Below are positions 20,780-21,747 of a stretch of DNA of 21,747 nucleotides, piece after piece (the first letter of the stretch is position 1; each line of letters opens with the position of its first letter). Both the position numbers and the translations under genes were made by a program. Where the stretch lies: positions 1 through 21,747 of the forward strand of contig KZ992677.1 of the NCBI GenBank assembly GCA_003614735.1, written 5' to 3'. This stretch comes from Thamnocephalis sphaerospora. Taxonomy: Eukaryota > Zoopagomycota > Zoopagomycetes > Zoopagales > Sigmoideomycetaceae. The notes under the pieces were generated by a model, which was not told the origin of the DNA, made no database searches, and saw nothing but the letters and a program-made list of their open reading frames with translations.

Positions 20780-21616
20780 TTAGGCGGCTGCTTCACGCGC
20801 ACGGCGTGCATCGGCCACCATGCGCACAAAGTAGCGATGCCACCGATCGTCGCCGGTCAACTCGGGATGGAAGGCACATGCGAGAATATCGCCATGGCGC
20901 ACGGCGACTGCTTCGCTGGACTCGCCCGAAGTGCGCGGCAGCCAGGTGAGCACCTTGACGTCCTCGCCAACCTTCTCTACCACCGGCGCGCGGATGAACA
21001 GCGCAGGAAAGCCGGCCGATCCCTTGTCGCCCTCTGAAAGCACTTCAACTGGCTCCTGCAGCTCAATCTGGAAGCTGTCCACCTGCGAGCCAAAGCGGTT
21101 CCGACGCACAGTAATGGGCAGCGCACCCAAAAGCGCTTGGCCGTCCTTTTTCTGGTTGAGCGCATCTGCTGACAAAAGAATCATACCAGCACACGTTCCC
21201 TGGCACATGAAGCCAGGAAAGGAGTAAGGTCCAGGCCACGCAAAAGCGTCTGTACATGCTACTTACCCAGACAGGCCGCTTGCGAACAAACGCGTGCAGC
21301 GCATCCCAGGCACCGCTGCGCTGGGCCACAATGGACATGGTGGTGCTCTCGCCGCCCGGAATGACGAGGCCGTCCAACGCAGGGTCCTCCAGCTCAGCCT
21401 TGGTGCGCACCTGAACTACCTCAGCGTTTGCCGCCGCCCGATGTAGCATCACCTGATGCTCGTGGAATCCGCTCTGAATAGCTGTATGCACCGTGAGCAT
21501 TGTCCACGGTGACACACCTCCAAGTGGGATCAGCACCTACCGAGCACACCAATGCGAAGCGGGCGCCCTTCAGCGGGCGTACGCGTAGTATCCACGGCTG
21601 GGGTCGTGAGTTGCAT
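20780..21616 (-). CDS. PDX2: Pyridoxal 5'-phosphate synthase glutaminase subunit
   Basis: Class I glutamine amidotransferase (PDX2/SNO/PdxT). It hydrolyses glutamine and passes ammonia to the PDX1/SNZ synthase for de novo vitamin B6 synthesis in the cytosol. Three exons on the minus strand: 21616-21541, 21481-21267 and 21199-20780; 236 residues, normal for the fungal family. The catalytic triad is visible: nucleophile Cys100 in WGTCAGM, with His208 and Glu210 in FHPELTGDDRWHRYF. Near the N-terminus RIGVLAIQSGFHEH and PGGESTTM are the other family marks. The second intron falls one residue before the nucleophile block, between Trp97 and Gly98. Introns are 59 and 67 nt, GT-AG. The tail ARRAREAAA is not conserved. 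Convergent with PSF2. Confidence 0.96.
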
Positions 21617-21720
21617 GACGTGGCGGATTTTGCAGGACAGCGTGTTGAAGCTAGAGCGGCGAGGAAAGGAGAAGAAGCAGGTGAAGGAGAACGGGCCGTG
21701 GCGGCGATAAAAACGGCGCC
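21617..21720. promoter_or_regulatory. Short divergent promoter region upstream of PDX2
   Basis: About 104 bp lie between the PDX2 start codon and a plausible plus-strand start at 21721. In yeast the glutaminase gene SNO is divergent from its partner synthase SNZ, so a shared promoter would not surprise, but the neighbour here is not identified. Confidence 0.35.
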
Positions 21721-21747
21721 ATGGCTGATGCTGATGTCGCCATCATC
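21721..21747 (+). CDS. Possible start of a further gene, cut by the right edge
   Basis: An ATG in good context (GCGCCATGGC) opens nine codons reading MADADVAII up to the window end. The pattern Asp-Val-Ala-Ile-Ile soon after a start resembles the first strand of an FAD/NAD-binding Rossmann fold (usually followed by Gly-x-Gly), but nine residues cannot identify a family. A shared promoter with PDX2 also makes a PDX1/SNZ gene worth checking, although the residues do not point to it. Confidence 0.3.

Overview
The window is nuclear DNA from an intron-dense, gene-dense fungus. Basidiomycete-like is my best guess, but the lineage cannot be fixed from 21.7 kb. The evidence is nine spliced protein genes with fungal-type products. 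They are cut by 54 introns, mostly 55-85 nt, with GT(A/G)(A/G)G donors, CTAAC or CTGAC branch sites and (T/C)AG acceptors. Intergenic gaps are mostly only 100-270 bp. I joined exons by hand. Each complete gene keeps frame from ATG to stop and matches the usual size of its family.

Layout, left to right: kinesin-3 Unc104/KIF1 (minus, C-terminus runs off the left edge); a 1.6 kb stretch with no recognisable gene; mitochondrial ribosomal protein L1 (minus); UTP18 of the small-subunit processome (plus, divergent from L1); a selenocysteine-specific elongation factor, eEFSec (minus, convergent with UTP18); the complex I subunit NDUFB7 (minus); a PWI/RS-domain splicing cofactor of the SRRM1 type (minus); translation initiation factor eIF5B/FUN12 (minus); the GINS subunit PSF2 (plus, divergent from eIF5B); the PLP-synthase glutaminase PDX2/SNO (minus, convergent with PSF2); and possibly the first nine codons of another plus-strand gene at the right edge.

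Most genes are housekeeping genes, with a loose theme of ribosome production and translation (L1m, UTP18, eEFSec, eIF5B). There is no operon-like logic beyond shared divergent promoters. No transposon, virus-derived element, CRISPR array, rRNA or tRNA was recognised.

The item most worth attention is the intact-looking eEFSec. All GTPase motifs, the residues matching the selenocysteine-binding pocket and the complete domain IV are present. Most well-studied fungi (Dikarya) are held to have lost selenocysteine use. Either this is an early-branching fungus that still uses Sec, or it is a lineage where the factor survived or was repurposed. Other observations are two GC-AG introns, a centred 60-nt inverted repeat in the UTP18/eEFSec convergent gap, an unusually long NDUFB7 intron with a hairpin, and the oversized gap upstream of the kinesin gene.
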